Shown here: positions 24,091 to 32,741 of the stretch, piece by piece
How positions within the stretch are numbered: position 1 is the stretch's first letter
How the letters are laid out: every line of letters begins with the position of its first letter
Source: Streptomyces sp. SID10853
Lineage (GTDB): Bacteria; Actinomycetota; Actinomycetes; Streptomycetales; Streptomycetaceae
NCBI RefSeq assembly: GCF_010548145.1
Contig: NZ_JAAGLN010000050.1
Location: 1 to 36,642 of the forward strand
Reading direction: 5' to 3'
Length of the DNA stretch: 36,642 nt
Position numbers and translations under genes: made by a program
The notes under the pieces: generated by a model
The model's database searches: none
What the model was told of the DNA's origin: nothing
Seen by the model: the letters and a program-made list of their open reading frames with translations, nothing else

Positions 24091-24150
24091 CGGCGCCGTC
24101 ACCTCGTCCGACCTGCGCGAACGGGCGGTCAGCGGGCGGTCACTGGGCGG

Positions 24151-25773
24151 TCAGTGCGCGCCGAATCCGGTGAGGGACCTGACTTCCAGTTCGGCGTACT
24201 TGCCCTCGTCGGGTTCCTCGGACGAGAGCAGGGAGCCCAGCCAGCCGAGCAGGAATCCGAGCGGGATGGAGATGAGTCCGGGGTTCTCCAGCGGGAACCA
24301 GGCGAAGTCGACGCCCTTGAACATCGAGGTGGGCTTCCCGGAGACGACCGGTGAGAAGAGGACCAGCACCACCGAGGAGACGAGCCCTCCGTAGATGGAC
24401 CAGAGGGCGCCCCGGGTGGTGAACCTCTTCCAGAAGAGGCTGTAGAGCAGGGTCGGCAGATTGGCGGACGCGGCGACCGCGAAGGCCAGTGCCACCAGCC
24501 CGGCCACGTTCAGGTCCCGGGCGAAGGCGCCCAGCACGATGGCGACCGCACCGATCGCGACCGTCGCCCAGCGGGCCGCGCGCATCTCCTCCTTCTCGGT
24601 GGCTTTCCCCTTGCGGATGACGTTGGCGTAGATGTCGTGCGCGAACGACGACGAGGAGGCCAGGGTCAGCCCGGCGACCACGGCGAGGATGGTGGCGAAG
24701 GCGACCGCCGAGATCACCGCGAGCAGCACCGATCCCCCGGTGGAGTCGGCGCCGCCGCCGATCTCCAGGGCGGCCAGCGGGGCCGCCGTGTTGCCCGCCG
24801 GGTTGGAGGCGATGATGTCGGCGGGCTTGAGCAGGGCAGCGGCGCCGAAACCGAGGACGATCGTCATCAGATAGAAGGCGCCGATGATGCCGATCGCCCA
24901 GTTCACCGACTTGCGGGCGGCCTTGGCCGTCGGCACGGTGTAGAAGCGGATCAGGATGTGCGGCAGGCCCGCGGTGCCGAGCACCAGGGCGATGCCGAGC
25001 GAGATGAAGTCCAGCTTGGAGGTGCCCGACGTGCCGTACTTGAGGCCGGGCTCCAGGAATGCCTTCCCCTTGCCGCTGTTCGTCGCGGCCGAGCCCAGCA
25101 GGTCGGAGACGTTGAAGTGGAACTTCAGCAGGATCAGGAACGTGATGAGGATGGTCCCGGCGATCAACAGGACGGCCTTGACCATCTGGACCCAGGTGGT
25201 GCCCTTCATCCCGCCGATCGTGACGTACACGATCATCAGGAGGCCGACGAGCGCGACGATGGCGATCTTCCCGGCGTCACTGGTGATGCCGAGCAGCAGG
25301 GAGACCAGCACCCCCGCGCCCGCCATCTGCGCCAGCAGGTAGAAGATCGAGACGACGATGGTGGACGCGCCGGCCGCGGTTCGGACGGGGCGCTGGCGCA
25401 TCCGGTAGGCGAGGACGTCGCCCATCGTGTAGCGGCCGGAGTTGCGCAGCGGCTCGGCGACGAGCAGCAGGGCGACCAGCCAGGCGACGAGGAAGCCGAT
25501 CGAGTAGAGGAAGCCGTCGTAGCCGAAGAGCGCGATGGCGCCCGCGATGCCGAGGAACGACGCGGCCGACATGTAGTCGCCGGAGACCGCGAGCCCGTTC
25601 TGGAGCGCGGAGAACTGCCGCCCGCCCGCGTAGAAGTCGGCGGCGCTCCTGGTCCGGCGGCCGGCCCAGACGGTGATGATGAGGGTGGCGACGACGAACA
25701 CCGCGAAGAGCGTGATGATCAGGGGCCGGTGCTGGGTGGTGGCCGATGCGGCGAGCTGGACGGCGGGGCTCAT
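24151..25773 (-). CDS. actP: Cation/acetate symporter-like SSS family permease (ActP/MctC type)
   Basis: A 540-residue sodium:solute symporter with about 13 transmembrane helices. Landmarks are FYAGGRQFSALQNGLAVSGDYMSAASFLG (only its ends FYAGGR and ASFLG need comparing), the family signature region LGTAGLPHILIRFYTVP, and SSSFAHDIYANVIRKGK. These match ActP/MctC importers of acetate and other short monocarboxylates. The start ATG 25773 overlaps the stop of the DUF485 gene (ATGA), giving tight translational coupling as in yjcH-actP. Substrate preference within short-chain acids cannot be read. Confidence 0.9.
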   Translation of the reverse strand: MSPAVQLAASATTQHRPLIITLFAVFVVATLIITVWAGRRTRSAADFYAGGRQFSALQNGLAVSGDYMSAASFLGIAGAIALFGYDGFLYSIGFLVAWLVALLLVAEPLRNSGRYTMGDVLAYRMRQRPVRTAAGASTIVVSIFYLLAQMAGAGVLVSLLLGITSDAGKIAIVALVGLLMIVYVTIGGMKGTTWVQMVKAVLLIAGTILITFLILLKFHFNVSDLLGSAATNSGKGKAFLEPGLKYGTSGTSKLDFISLGIALVLGTAGLPHILIRFYTVPTAKAARKSVNWAIGIIGAFYLMTIVLGFGAAALLKPADIIASNPAGNTAAPLAALEIGGGADSTGGSVLLAVISAVAFATILAVVAGLTLASSSSFAHDIYANVIRKGKATEKEEMRAARWATVAIGAVAIVLGAFARDLNVAGLVALAFAVAASANLPTLLYSLFWKRFTTRGALWSIYGGLVSSVVLVLFSPVVSGKPTSMFKGVDFAWFPLENPGLISIPLGFLLGWLGSLLSSEEPDEGKYAELEVRSLTGFGAH

Positions 25774-26135
25774 GCGCTGCCCTCCATCCGGGACTTGATC
25801 GCGGCGCCCTTCGGGTCGAGCCGGGTGGCGGCATGCCGCGAGTAGAACCAGGCGATGAGGAACGTGGTGAGGAACTGGCCGAGGCCGAGGACCAGGGCCA
25901 CATTGATGTTGCCGAAGAGCCTGGTGCCCATGAAGCCGCCCGCATAGCTCGACAGCAGGACGTACAGCAGATACCAGGCGACGAAGCCGACGGTCAGCGG
26001 GAAGGCGAAGGAGCGGTGAGAGCGGCGCAGTTCGGCGAACTCCGCGCTCTGCTGCACCTCGGCGAACGACTCGGTCGTGGGCCGGCCGGGCCTGGCGCCC
26101 GTACCGCCCGGGGGCTGGAGTTCTTCGGTGGCCAC
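25770..26135 (-). CDS. DUF485 domain-containing membrane protein (YjcH-like)
   Basis: A 121-residue protein with a disordered N-terminal third and then the DUF485 core. The core holds FAELRRSHRSFAFPLTVGFVAWYLLYVLLSSYAGGFM (starts FAELRRS, ends GGFM) and a second helix, NVALVLGLGQFLTTFLIAWFY. DUF485 proteins are usually encoded directly before ActP-like symporters and are thought to help their membrane assembly. GTG 26135 is chosen for AGGAGA 6 nt upstream. It overlaps the symporter start by 4 nt. Confidence 0.9.
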   Translation of the reverse strand: MATEELQPPGGTGARPGRPTTESFAEVQQSAEFAELRRSHRSFAFPLTVGFVAWYLLYVLLSSYAGGFMGTRLFGNINVALVLGLGQFLTTFLIAWFYSRHAATRLDPKGAAIKSRMEGSA

Positions 26136-26355
26136 GGATTCTCCTCGCGATGTGCGTACGTGGGTGGACTGCCGGAGGGCCTGCTGTTCCGGACCTCCCA
26201 CAAGGGCACGGGGCGCGGGGCTTCATGGTTCAATGCCCTTCCATTCCGGCCGGATCGATTGCCGGGCAGGAACGGGCGGCGTTGGTCTCACTGGGCAGGT
26301 GACCCCCAACTGCGGTCCGCAGCAGGGTGGTTGGTACGGATGATGTGGAGATCCC

Positions 26356-27948
26356 ATGGCTCACCCGAGATCCGGGCGGTGGCACGCGCTCGCGCTGCCC
26401 GCCGGGCTGGCACTCGTCGCCTCACTCGGCCTCCTGCCGGGCACGGCGACGGCGGAGCAGGGCGGCGGCCCCGCGCCCTCGGCGGCTGCGGCGGCGGGGC
26501 CCGGCATGTCGTACGTCGTCAACACCGGGACGGGCCGTCGCACGGCGGCCTCGGTCGGGCAGGCCATCTCCCGGGCGGGCGGCTCGGTGGTCATGGCGTA
26601 CGACGAGGTGGGCGTGATCGTCGCGCACTCGGCGAACCCGGACTTCGCGAAGATCCTCCGCGGGACCAGGGGCGTCGCCTCGGCCGGTGCCACCCGCACC
26701 GCGCCGCTGCCCGCCGGGCCCGCACAGTCCGGCCAGTCCGCCGGATCCGCCAAGTCCGCCGACGCCGCCAAGTCCGCCGAGAACACCGCCACGCCGCTGA
26801 AGCTCACGGCCCGGCAGCAGAAGGCGCTGGCGGCGAAGGCGGCACCGGGCGAGGATCCCATGGAGCCGCTCCAGTGGGACATGCGGGCCGTCAAGGCGGA
26901 CCAGGCCCACCGGAAGACGCTCGGCAGCCGCGATGTCACGGTCGCGGTGATCGACACGGGGGTCGACGACACCCATCCGGACATCGCCCCCAACTTCGAC
27001 CGCGGGGGCTCGGCGAACTGCTCGACGGGCAAGCCCGACACCACGGACGGCGCCTGGCGGCCGGGCGCCGGGGGAAATCCGCACGGCACCCATGTGGCCG
27101 GCGAGATCGCGGGCGCGAAGAACGGCGTCGGCATCACCGGTGTCGCCCCCGGCGTGCGAGTGTCGGGCATCAAGGTCGGCACGGCCGACAGCTTCTTCTA
27201 CACGGAGGCCGTCGTCTGCGCCTTCGTGTGGGCCGCCGACCACGGCGCCGATGTGACCAACAGCAGCTACTTCACGGACCCGTGGTACTTCGACTGCTCG
27301 GACGACCCGGACCAGAAGGCCCTGGCCGATGCCGTCACCCGGGCCACGCGGTACGCGGAGCGCAAGGGCACGGTCAATGTCGCGGCGGCGGCCAACGAGG
27401 GGTTCGACCTCGCCTCGCACAAGGTCACCGACCCGACGAGCCCGGACGACGGCACAGCGGTCCCGCGCACGGTGGACCCGGCCACGTGCCCGGAGCTGCC
27501 CGCCCAGCTGCCGGGTGTCGTCACGGTGTCGGCGACCGGCACCAAGAACCTCAAGTCGTCCTACTCGAACTACGGTCTCGGAGTCGTCGACATCGCGGCC
27601 CCGGGCGGCGACTCGGCCACGTACCAGCCCCCCGAGGCGCCGGCGACCAGTAGCGCGGTCCTCGGCCCCGTGCCGGGCGGCGGCTATGCCTACATGGCCG
27701 GTACATCGATGGCGTCACCGCATGTCGCCGGAGTGGTGGCCCTGATCAAGTCCCGCCATCCGCACGCCTCGCCCGCACAGGTCAAGGCGCTGCTGTACGC
27801 CGGGGCCGACCGGCTCGGCTGCCGGGAGCCGTACCCGATCGACGCCGACGGCGACGGGAAGCCCGACGCGGTCTGCCGGGGCGGCGCGGGCCACAACAGC
27901 TTCTACGGGGCGGGCATCGCGGACGCGCTGCACGCGGTCACCCGGTAG
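26356..27948 (+). CDS. Secreted S8 family serine protease (subtilase)
   Basis: A 530-residue secreted subtilisin-like protease. A signal peptide (residues 1-33, ending GTATA) is followed by a propeptide of about 130 residues with a Ser/Ala/Lys-rich linker. The catalytic domain has Asp200 (AVIDTGVDDTHPD), His243 (NPHGTHVAG), oxyanion Asn347 (AAANEG) and Ser451 (GTSMASPHVAG). Cysteine pairs in the catalytic domain suggest disulfides. The linker contains a 14-nt direct repeat (26749-26762 and 26767-26780, period 18) encoding repeated AKSA units. The ATG has GTGGAG 5 nt upstream. It is probably exported by the Sec route and self-processed. No other protease partner is nearby. Confidence 0.93.
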   Translation: MAHPRSGRWHALALPAGLALVASLGLLPGTATAEQGGGPAPSAAAAAGPGMSYVVNTGTGRRTAASVGQAISRAGGSVVMAYDEVGVIVAHSANPDFAKILRGTRGVASAGATRTAPLPAGPAQSGQSAGSAKSADAAKSAENTATPLKLTARQQKALAAKAAPGEDPMEPLQWDMRAVKADQAHRKTLGSRDVTVAVIDTGVDDTHPDIAPNFDRGGSANCSTGKPDTTDGAWRPGAGGNPHGTHVAGEIAGAKNGVGITGVAPGVRVSGIKVGTADSFFYTEAVVCAFVWAADHGADVTNSSYFTDPWYFDCSDDPDQKALADAVTRATRYAERKGTVNVAAAANEGFDLASHKVTDPTSPDDGTAVPRTVDPATCPELPAQLPGVVTVSATGTKNLKSSYSNYGLGVVDIAAPGGDSATYQPPEAPATSSAVLGPVPGGGYAYMAGTSMASPHVAGVVALIKSRHPHASPAQVKALLYAGADRLGCREPYPIDADGDGKPDAVCRGGAGHNSFYGAGIADALHAVTR

Positions 27949-27955
27949 CCCGCTC

Positions 27956-28996
27956 CTACTTCACCAGCACCTTGAGGGCGGTGCGCTCGTCCATCGCCCG
28001 GTAGCCGTCCGGCACCTCGTCCAGGGCGACGGTCCGGTCGAAGACCGGTGACGGGTCGATGGTGCCGTCCAGTACGTCGGCGAGCAGTTCGGGTATGTAG
28101 GTGCGGACCGGGGCGACACCGCCGCGCAGGGAGATGTTGCGGTCGAACATGTCGCTGAGGTCGAGCCCCGTGCCGCTGCCGTGCGGGACGCCGACGTAGC
28201 CGATGGCCCCGCCGTCGCGGGTGACGGCGACGGCGGTGGCCATGGACTGCTCCGTGCCGACGGCCTCGATCACGGCGTGCGCGCCCTGGCCGCCGGTCAG
28301 CTCCCGTACCGCTGCGACGGCTTCGTCGCCGCGGACCGCGACGATGTCCGTGGCGCCGAAGGTCAGGGCGATGTCGGTGCGGGCCCGGTGCCGGCCGAGG
28401 GCGATGATGCGCTCGGCGCCGAGCCGCCGTGCGGCGAGGACGCCGCAGAGCCCGACCGCTCCGTCACCGACGACGGCGACGGTGCTGCCCGGCCGCACGC
28501 CCGCGCCGATGGCGGCGTGGTGGCCGGTGCCCATGACGTCGGAGAGCGCGAGCAGCGCGGTGAGCAGACGGTCGTCGGACGCCGCGTCGGCCGGGAGCCT
28601 GACCAGCGTGCCGTCGGCGAACGGCACCCGGACGGCTTCGCCCTGGCCGCCGTCGGACCCGACCGAGCCCCAGAAGCCGCCCTGCGGGCAGGAGGTGGTC
28701 AGGCCGTCGGCGCAGTACTCGCAGGTGCCGTCGGACCAGACGAAGGGCGCGACGACGAGGTCACCCGCGGCGAAACCCCGTACGCCGGAGCCCGCCTCCT
28801 CGACGATGCCGAGGAACTCATGGCCTATGCGCTGCCCGGGGACGCGTGCGGCCACTCCCCGGTAGGCCCAGAGGTCGCTGCCGCAGATGCAGGCGCGCAG
28901 GACGCGCACGACGGCATCGGTGGGGTGCTGGACGGCGGGGTCCGGCACCTCTTCCACCCGGACGTCGTGCGGGGCGTGAATGACGGTGGCGCGCAT
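27956..28996 (-). CDS. Zinc-dependent alcohol dehydrogenase (MDR family)
   Basis: A 346-residue medium-chain dehydrogenase. The catalytic zinc ligands are Cys38 (CICGSDL), His59 and Glu60 (GHEFLG). The nucleotide-binding fold has VAVVGDGAVGLCGVLAARRLGA (GxGxxG type), and a His/Arg rich loop (GRHRAR) after it suggests NADP preference, tentatively. The structural zinc lobe keeps only three of four cysteines (92, 95, 103); the first is Asp89, a known natural substitution. The substrate is unknown. It is convergent with the subtilase, with 7 bp between the stops. Confidence 0.9.
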   Translation of the reverse strand: MRATVIHAPHDVRVEEVPDPAVQHPTDAVVRVLRACICGSDLWAYRGVAARVPGQRIGHEFLGIVEEAGSGVRGFAAGDLVVAPFVWSDGTCEYCADGLTTSCPQGGFWGSVGSDGGQGEAVRVPFADGTLVRLPADAASDDRLLTALLALSDVMGTGHHAAIGAGVRPGSTVAVVGDGAVGLCGVLAARRLGAERIIALGRHRARTDIALTFGATDIVAVRGDEAVAAVRELTGGQGAHAVIEAVGTEQSMATAVAVTRDGGAIGYVGVPHGSGTGLDLSDMFDRNISLRGGVAPVRTYIPELLADVLDGTIDPSPVFDRTVALDEVPDGYRAMDERTALKVLVK

Positions 28997-29014
28997 GGGG
29001 CAGATCCTTGCTGG

Positions 29015-29689
29015 TCAGACAGGTGTGGACGTATCACGGTACGCGGGAGCAGGCCCGCCCTGACACCGGAGCACCCCGGCGGCCAGCAGGGACTGGGCCA
29101 CGAGATAGGTCGCCATCACCCAGAAGTCGGGGACGGGCGGCTGCGGCAGGTCCGCGATCCCCGTGGCGATCAGTGTGTCGGAGACCAGGAAGAGCGCCCC
29201 GCCGAGTCCGGCCCGCACGCCGAGTCCGCTCGCCCGGTACGCCATGGCCGTGAGCAGCAGCGAGTAGCCGGCCACCGGGATCCGCAGCCCGCCGGGGAGT
29301 GCGGGCAGCAGCACGGCAGCGGTGGCGGCCAGTGCGGCCGCGTACCCCGCCCCGAGGTACGGATTCGTCCGGCCGCGGCCGAAGAGCACCAGGTAGCAGA
29401 CGTGCCCTGCGGCGAAGAGCGCCATGCCGGCGAGGAAGGCCGGCTCCGCGTCGATCAGGAGCAGCGTGTCGCCGCCCCAGCCGAACAGCAGCGCGGCGAG
29501 CAGCAGCCGGGGCGCGCCGCCCCTGGCGTACACCTGGGCGGCGAGCAGCGGCATCAGCAGCGGCTTGGCGACGGTGTGGAGGGTCTGGGCGGTGTGTCCG
29601 TGGGCGAGGAGCGCCGTGAGGTCGGTCAGGGCGGCGATGACGTAGCCGATGAGCAGCAGCCGTGCGGCCCGGTGCCGCTCCGGCCTCAC
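29015..29689 (-). CDS. Lysoplasmalogenase-like YhhN family membrane protein
   Basis: A 224-residue protein with about eight transmembrane helices, of the YhhN/TMEM86 family. Characteristic segments are AKPLLMPLLAAQVY, LLFGWGGDTLLL, and ALFLVSDTLIA, with the conserved acidic residues of this family. Animal TMEM86 and some bacterial members hydrolyse the vinyl-ether bond of lysoplasmalogens, while many bacterial members are untested. The GTG start overlaps the stop of the alkylglycerol-monooxygenase-like gene (GTGA), so the two are translationally coupled. Confidence 0.82.
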   Translation of the reverse strand: MRPERHRAARLLLIGYVIAALTDLTALLAHGHTAQTLHTVAKPLLMPLLAAQVYARGGAPRLLLAALLFGWGGDTLLLIDAEPAFLAGMALFAAGHVCYLVLFGRGRTNPYLGAGYAAALAATAAVLLPALPGGLRIPVAGYSLLLTAMAYRASGLGVRAGLGGALFLVSDTLIATGIADLPQPPVPDFWVMATYLVAQSLLAAGVLRCQGGPAPAYRDTSTPV

Positions 29690-30630
29690 GCGATGGGCTC
29701 GGACGGGGTCTCCCGGGCGGCGGGGGCGGCGACGACGGGCGCTGCGGGTCCCGCCTGGGCCGGGCCGGAGGCGGGAGCCGGGCCGGAGGCGGCGACGGCC
29801 TGTGCCGGCTGCCAGCCTGGCCCGCCGAAGACCCGCCCGGCCCGCTCGCGCCAGTTCGCCGCCGCCCGTACGTCCCGGGCGATGGCCGCGTACTCGTGGG
29901 TCGCGACCCGCAGCGGGTTGAAGGTGTCGATGTTCTTGGTCAGCCCGAAGACGGGCTGCACGGTCTCCGGTGTGAAGGACCCGAACAGCCGGTCCCAGAC
30001 GATGAGGATCCCGCCGAAGTTGCGGTCCAGGTAGCCGCCTTGCGAGGCGTGGTGCACCCGGTGGTGGGAGGGCGTGTTGAGCACGTACTCGAAGGGGCGC
30101 GGCAGCTTGCCGACCCGCTCGGTGTGCACCCAGAACTGGTAGACGAGGTTGGCGGACGAGCAGAAGGCGAGCGCGGCCGGGTGGACGCCGAGGGCGATCA
30201 GCGGGACGTAGAAGGGCCAGACGGTGAGCGATGTCCAGGGCTGGCGCAGCGCGGTCGTGAAGTTGAACTTGCGGCTGGAGTGGTGCACGACGTGGCAGGC
30301 CCACAGGATGCGGACGATGTGATGGCCGCGGTGCGACCAGTAGTAGAAGAAGTCCTGGCCGAGCAGCATCAGCGGGACGGTCCACCACAGGACGGGGATG
30401 CGCAGCGGCGTGAGTTCGTACACCGCGGTGTAGATCGCGACGATCGGGATCTTCCACAGGAAGTCGAAGACCAGGCTGCCCAGGCCCATGCCGATGCTGG
30501 TGGCCGCGTCCTTGGTCTCGTACCCCTCGGAGTCCTCGTCGGGATGGAACCGGTAGCTCGCCATCTCCACGACGGTGAGCAGGACGAAGGCCGGTATGGA
30601 CCACAGCACGACATCGGGGAGGTTCGGCAT
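29686..30630 (-). CDS. Sterol desaturase family protein, alkylglycerol monooxygenase (AGMO)-like
   Basis: A 314-residue integral membrane di-iron enzyme of the fatty acid hydroxylase superfamily. The eight-His pattern is complete: His100-x3-His104 (WSHRGHH), His113/116/117 (HVVHH) and His189/190/193/194 (SHHRVHH), plus His169 in YQFWVHTE. ALRQ after the second box and the segment LNTPSHHRVHH are shared, from memory, with animal AGMO (TMEM195), which cleaves alkylglycerol ethers. About 60 Ala/Pro-rich residues at the C-terminus look disordered. ATG 30630 has only a weak ribosome site. It is followed by the coupled YhhN gene, and an inverted-repeat operator candidate lies 48 bases upstream. Confidence 0.85.
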   Translation of the reverse strand: MPNLPDVVLWSIPAFVLLTVVEMASYRFHPDEDSEGYETKDAATSIGMGLGSLVFDFLWKIPIVAIYTAVYELTPLRIPVLWWTVPLMLLGQDFFYYWSHRGHHIVRILWACHVVHHSSRKFNFTTALRQPWTSLTVWPFYVPLIALGVHPAALAFCSSANLVYQFWVHTERVGKLPRPFEYVLNTPSHHRVHHASQGGYLDRNFGGILIVWDRLFGSFTPETVQPVFGLTKNIDTFNPLRVATHEYAAIARDVRAAANWRERAGRVFGGPGWQPAQAVAASGPAPASGPAQAGPAAPVVAAPAARETPSEPIA

Positions 30631-30677
30631 GCCAGGCACGCTACGGCCACCGGGACGGCCCCGGCTAGATGTTGTTA

Positions 30678-30705
30678 CTGACAAGTATGCGAGACATTTT
30701 GTCAG
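30678..30705. promoter_or_regulatory. Inverted-repeat operator candidate upstream of the AGMO-like operon
   Basis: CTGACAA and TTGTCAG form a 7-bp inverted repeat with a 14-bp spacer. A third half site makes a tighter palindrome, GACA-TTT-TGTC, at 30693-30703. The region is unusually AT-rich for this genome, which supports a regulatory role. Confidence 0.55.
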
Positions 30706-30793
30706 CACCTTTTGGTGAGTTCCGCCAACAGGCGCCGCCATAACGGTGCTTGAGCGCCCCCGGCCAGGGCCCCCGTGGCTCGGGGATCCAGGC

Positions 30794-30810
30794 GCCCGGG
30801 GCTCCCGGGC
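30794..30810 (-). terminator. Hairpin directly after the VIT1 gene
   Basis: GCCCGGG / CCCGGGC with a 3-nt loop abuts the stop codon of the leftward transporter gene. Confidence 0.45.
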
Positions 30811-31521
30811 TCAGGCCCCCGCCGCCCCCAGCAGCGCCCCGGCCGCGTAGGTCACCGCCATGGCCAGCGCGCCCCCCGCCATGTTCCGCACCACGGCGGG
30901 CCGCACCGGCGCGGCGCCCGACCTGGCGCTCCACCACCCCGCCAGGGCCAGCGCGGCCAGCACCGAGAGCACCGTGACGTACAGCCGGACCGACGCGGGC
31001 GGCAGCACGATGGCCAGCAGCGGCAGCAGCGCACCCGCCGTGAAGGCGGCGAAGCTGGCGACCGCCGCGTGCCAGGGACTGGTGAGGTCGTCGGGGTCGA
31101 TGCCCAGCTCGACCTCGGCGTGGGCGCGCAGGGCGTCGCGCTCGGTGAGCTGTTCGGCGGCCTCGCGGGCCAGTTCGGCGGAGAGCCCCTTGCCCTCCAG
31201 GAGCCCGGTCAGCTCGTCGAGTTCGGCCTCCGGAGTCTCCCGCAGTTCGCGCTTCTCCACGGCGAGCGCGGCCTTCTCGGAGTCGCGCTGGGTGGAAACG
31301 GAGACGTACTCCCCGGCCGCCATCGACATCGAGCCCGCGAGCAGCCCGGAGAGGCCGGCGGTGAGCAGCGCGGTACGCGAGTCGGTGGCACCGGCGACAC
31401 CGACGACGATGCCCGCGGTCGAGACGACACCGTCATTGGCACCGAGCACCGCGGCCCTGAGCCAGTTGAGGCGCGCTCCGAGGGCGCTGTGGTGCGGTTC
31501 GTCGTGGGAGGAGTCCGTCAT
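30811..31521 (-). CDS. VIT1/CCC1 transporter family protein (iron/manganese)
   Basis: A 236-residue membrane protein of the vacuolar iron transporter family. The opening helix is LRAAVLGANDGVVSTAGIVVGVAGA, with the conserved GANDG. A second, LLAGSMSMAAGEYVSVSTQRDSE, has the conserved Met and Glu residues. A cytoplasmic charged helical segment (about 80-145) carries the metal-binding Glu residues, followed by three C-terminal helices. Plant and yeast relatives move Fe2+ or Mn2+ out of the cytoplasm, so metal detoxification is the likely role. The ribosome site is weak. It is divergent from the exonuclease gene. Confidence 0.9.
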   Translation of the reverse strand: MTDSSHDEPHHSALGARLNWLRAAVLGANDGVVSTAGIVVGVAGATDSRTALLTAGLSGLLAGSMSMAAGEYVSVSTQRDSEKAALAVEKRELRETPEAELDELTGLLEGKGLSAELAREAAEQLTERDALRAHAEVELGIDPDDLTSPWHAAVASFAAFTAGALLPLLAIVLPPASVRLYVTVLSVLAALALAGWWSARSGAAPVRPAVVRNMAGGALAMAVTYAAGALLGAAGA

Positions 31522-31685
31522 CGGCCCAGAGTCTCATCCGGCGGCGCGGCGCGTGGCCGACGCACCGTCACATCGGTTGCCGTGCAACGGAGACCGCGCC
31601 GTACCGCCCCGGACACGGCGTCCGGGCCCCCGGGGCGGCCACGTGGGACCGCCCCCGCGATTGCCTTGTTGTCGGTGGGGGCCCG

Positions 31686-31691
31686 TATTCT
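31686..31691 (+). promoter_or_regulatory. -10 box of a leaderless exonuclease mRNA
   Basis: TATTCT ends 8 nt before the ATG at 31700 and no ribosome site precedes that ATG. TTGTTG or TTGCCT further upstream are possible -35 elements with non-ideal spacing. Confidence 0.5.
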
Positions 31692-31699
31692 CTGTGACC

Positions 31700-32677
31700 A
31701 TGCTCGACGACCGCCAGACAGCAGCGACAGCGTGGCCGGCCGCGTATCCCCAGGGGTACGCGGTCGTCGACGTGGAGACCACCGGCCTCGCACGCGACGA
31801 CCGGATAATCTCCGCTGCCGTCTACCGGCTGGACGCCAGAGGTGACGTCGAGGACCACTGGTACACGCTGGTCAATCCGGAGCGGGATCCAGGGCCCGTC
31901 TGGATCCACGGGCTGACCAGTGACGTCCTGGCGGGCGCCCCGCTCTTCCCGGAGATCGCGGCGGAGTTCGCCGAACGGCTCGACGGACGCGTCCTGGTGG
32001 CGCACAACGCGATCTTCGACTGGCAGATGATCGCCAGGGAGTACGCCCGCGCGCGGCGCACCGCCCCGGTCCGCCAGCGGCTGTGCACCATCGCGCTCTC
32101 CAAGGAGCTCGCCCTGCCGCTGCCCAACCACAAGCTGGAGTCGCTCGCCGCGCACTTCGGCGTCGTACAGGAACACGCCCACCACGCGCTCGACGACGCC
32201 CGGGTGCTGGCCGAGGCGTTCCGCCCGAGTCTGCACGCCGCGGCCCGGGACGGCGTGCGGCTGCCGCTCCTCGAATGCCGGCCGCTCACCGAGTGGTCGG
32301 ACGCCCCGGCCGCGCCGCGCGTCGGCTATCAGGCTTCGTACCGGCAGAGCGGCTGGCGCCCGGCCAGGAAGCGGCCCGCCTGCCCCTATCCGAATCCGGG
32401 GCGGTACGAGCCGGGGAAGCCGCTGGTGCAGGGGATGCGGGTGGCGTTCTCCGGTGACACGTCGGTCGACCGCGAGCTGCTGGAGGACCGGGCCGCCGAA
32501 GCCGGGCTCCATGTGGCGACGAGCCTGTCCCGGCTCACCAGCCTGCTCGTCACCAACGACCCGGAATCGGCCACGTCCAAGATGGTCAAGGCCAGGTCCT
32601 TCGGCACCCCCGTCATCGACGAGGCCGCCTTCACCCAGCTGCTCCGCGACGTCGCCCCGGCCCCGGCAGACGGGTGA
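31700..32677 (+). CDS. DEDDh 3'-5' exonuclease with C-terminal BRCT domain
   Basis: A 325-residue protein. The N-terminal DnaQ-like exonuclease (about 18-180) has Asp24/Glu26 in VVDVETTGL, the middle Asp in AHNAIFDWQMI, and the last His/Asp in HHALDDARVLAEAF, so all four DEDDh residues are present. The C-terminal part, from LVQGMRVAFSGD to DEAAFTQLL (about 245-320), is a BRCT domain like that of DNA ligase or PARP. This fusion is seen in streptomycete exonucleases annotated as polymerase III epsilon-like. A role in DNA repair or proofreading is inferred. It probably has a leaderless mRNA. Confidence 0.9.
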   Translation: MLDDRQTAATAWPAAYPQGYAVVDVETTGLARDDRIISAAVYRLDARGDVEDHWYTLVNPERDPGPVWIHGLTSDVLAGAPLFPEIAAEFAERLDGRVLVAHNAIFDWQMIAREYARARRTAPVRQRLCTIALSKELALPLPNHKLESLAAHFGVVQEHAHHALDDARVLAEAFRPSLHAAARDGVRLPLLECRPLTEWSDAPAAPRVGYQASYRQSGWRPARKRPACPYPNPGRYEPGKPLVQGMRVAFSGDTSVDRELLEDRAAEAGLHVATSLSRLTSLLVTNDPESATSKMVKARSFGTPVIDEAAFTQLLRDVAPAPADG

Positions 32678-32741
32678 TTGGCGGGCGACTCGCCCGGCGT
32701 CCGCTCGCCCGCCGGCGCTCCGGCGTCCCACCCTGTGGCGC

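Noticed and set aside
24637..25845. 402-residue rightward reading frame opposite the symporter
   Set aside because: It is a Glu/Asp/Gly/Gln-rich shadow of the membrane protein on the other strand, with no recognisable family and no ribosome site.
28181..30034. 617-residue rightward reading frame opposite the dehydrogenase and YhhN genes
   Set aside because: It spans two well-supported leftward genes and their boundary and has shadow-type composition.
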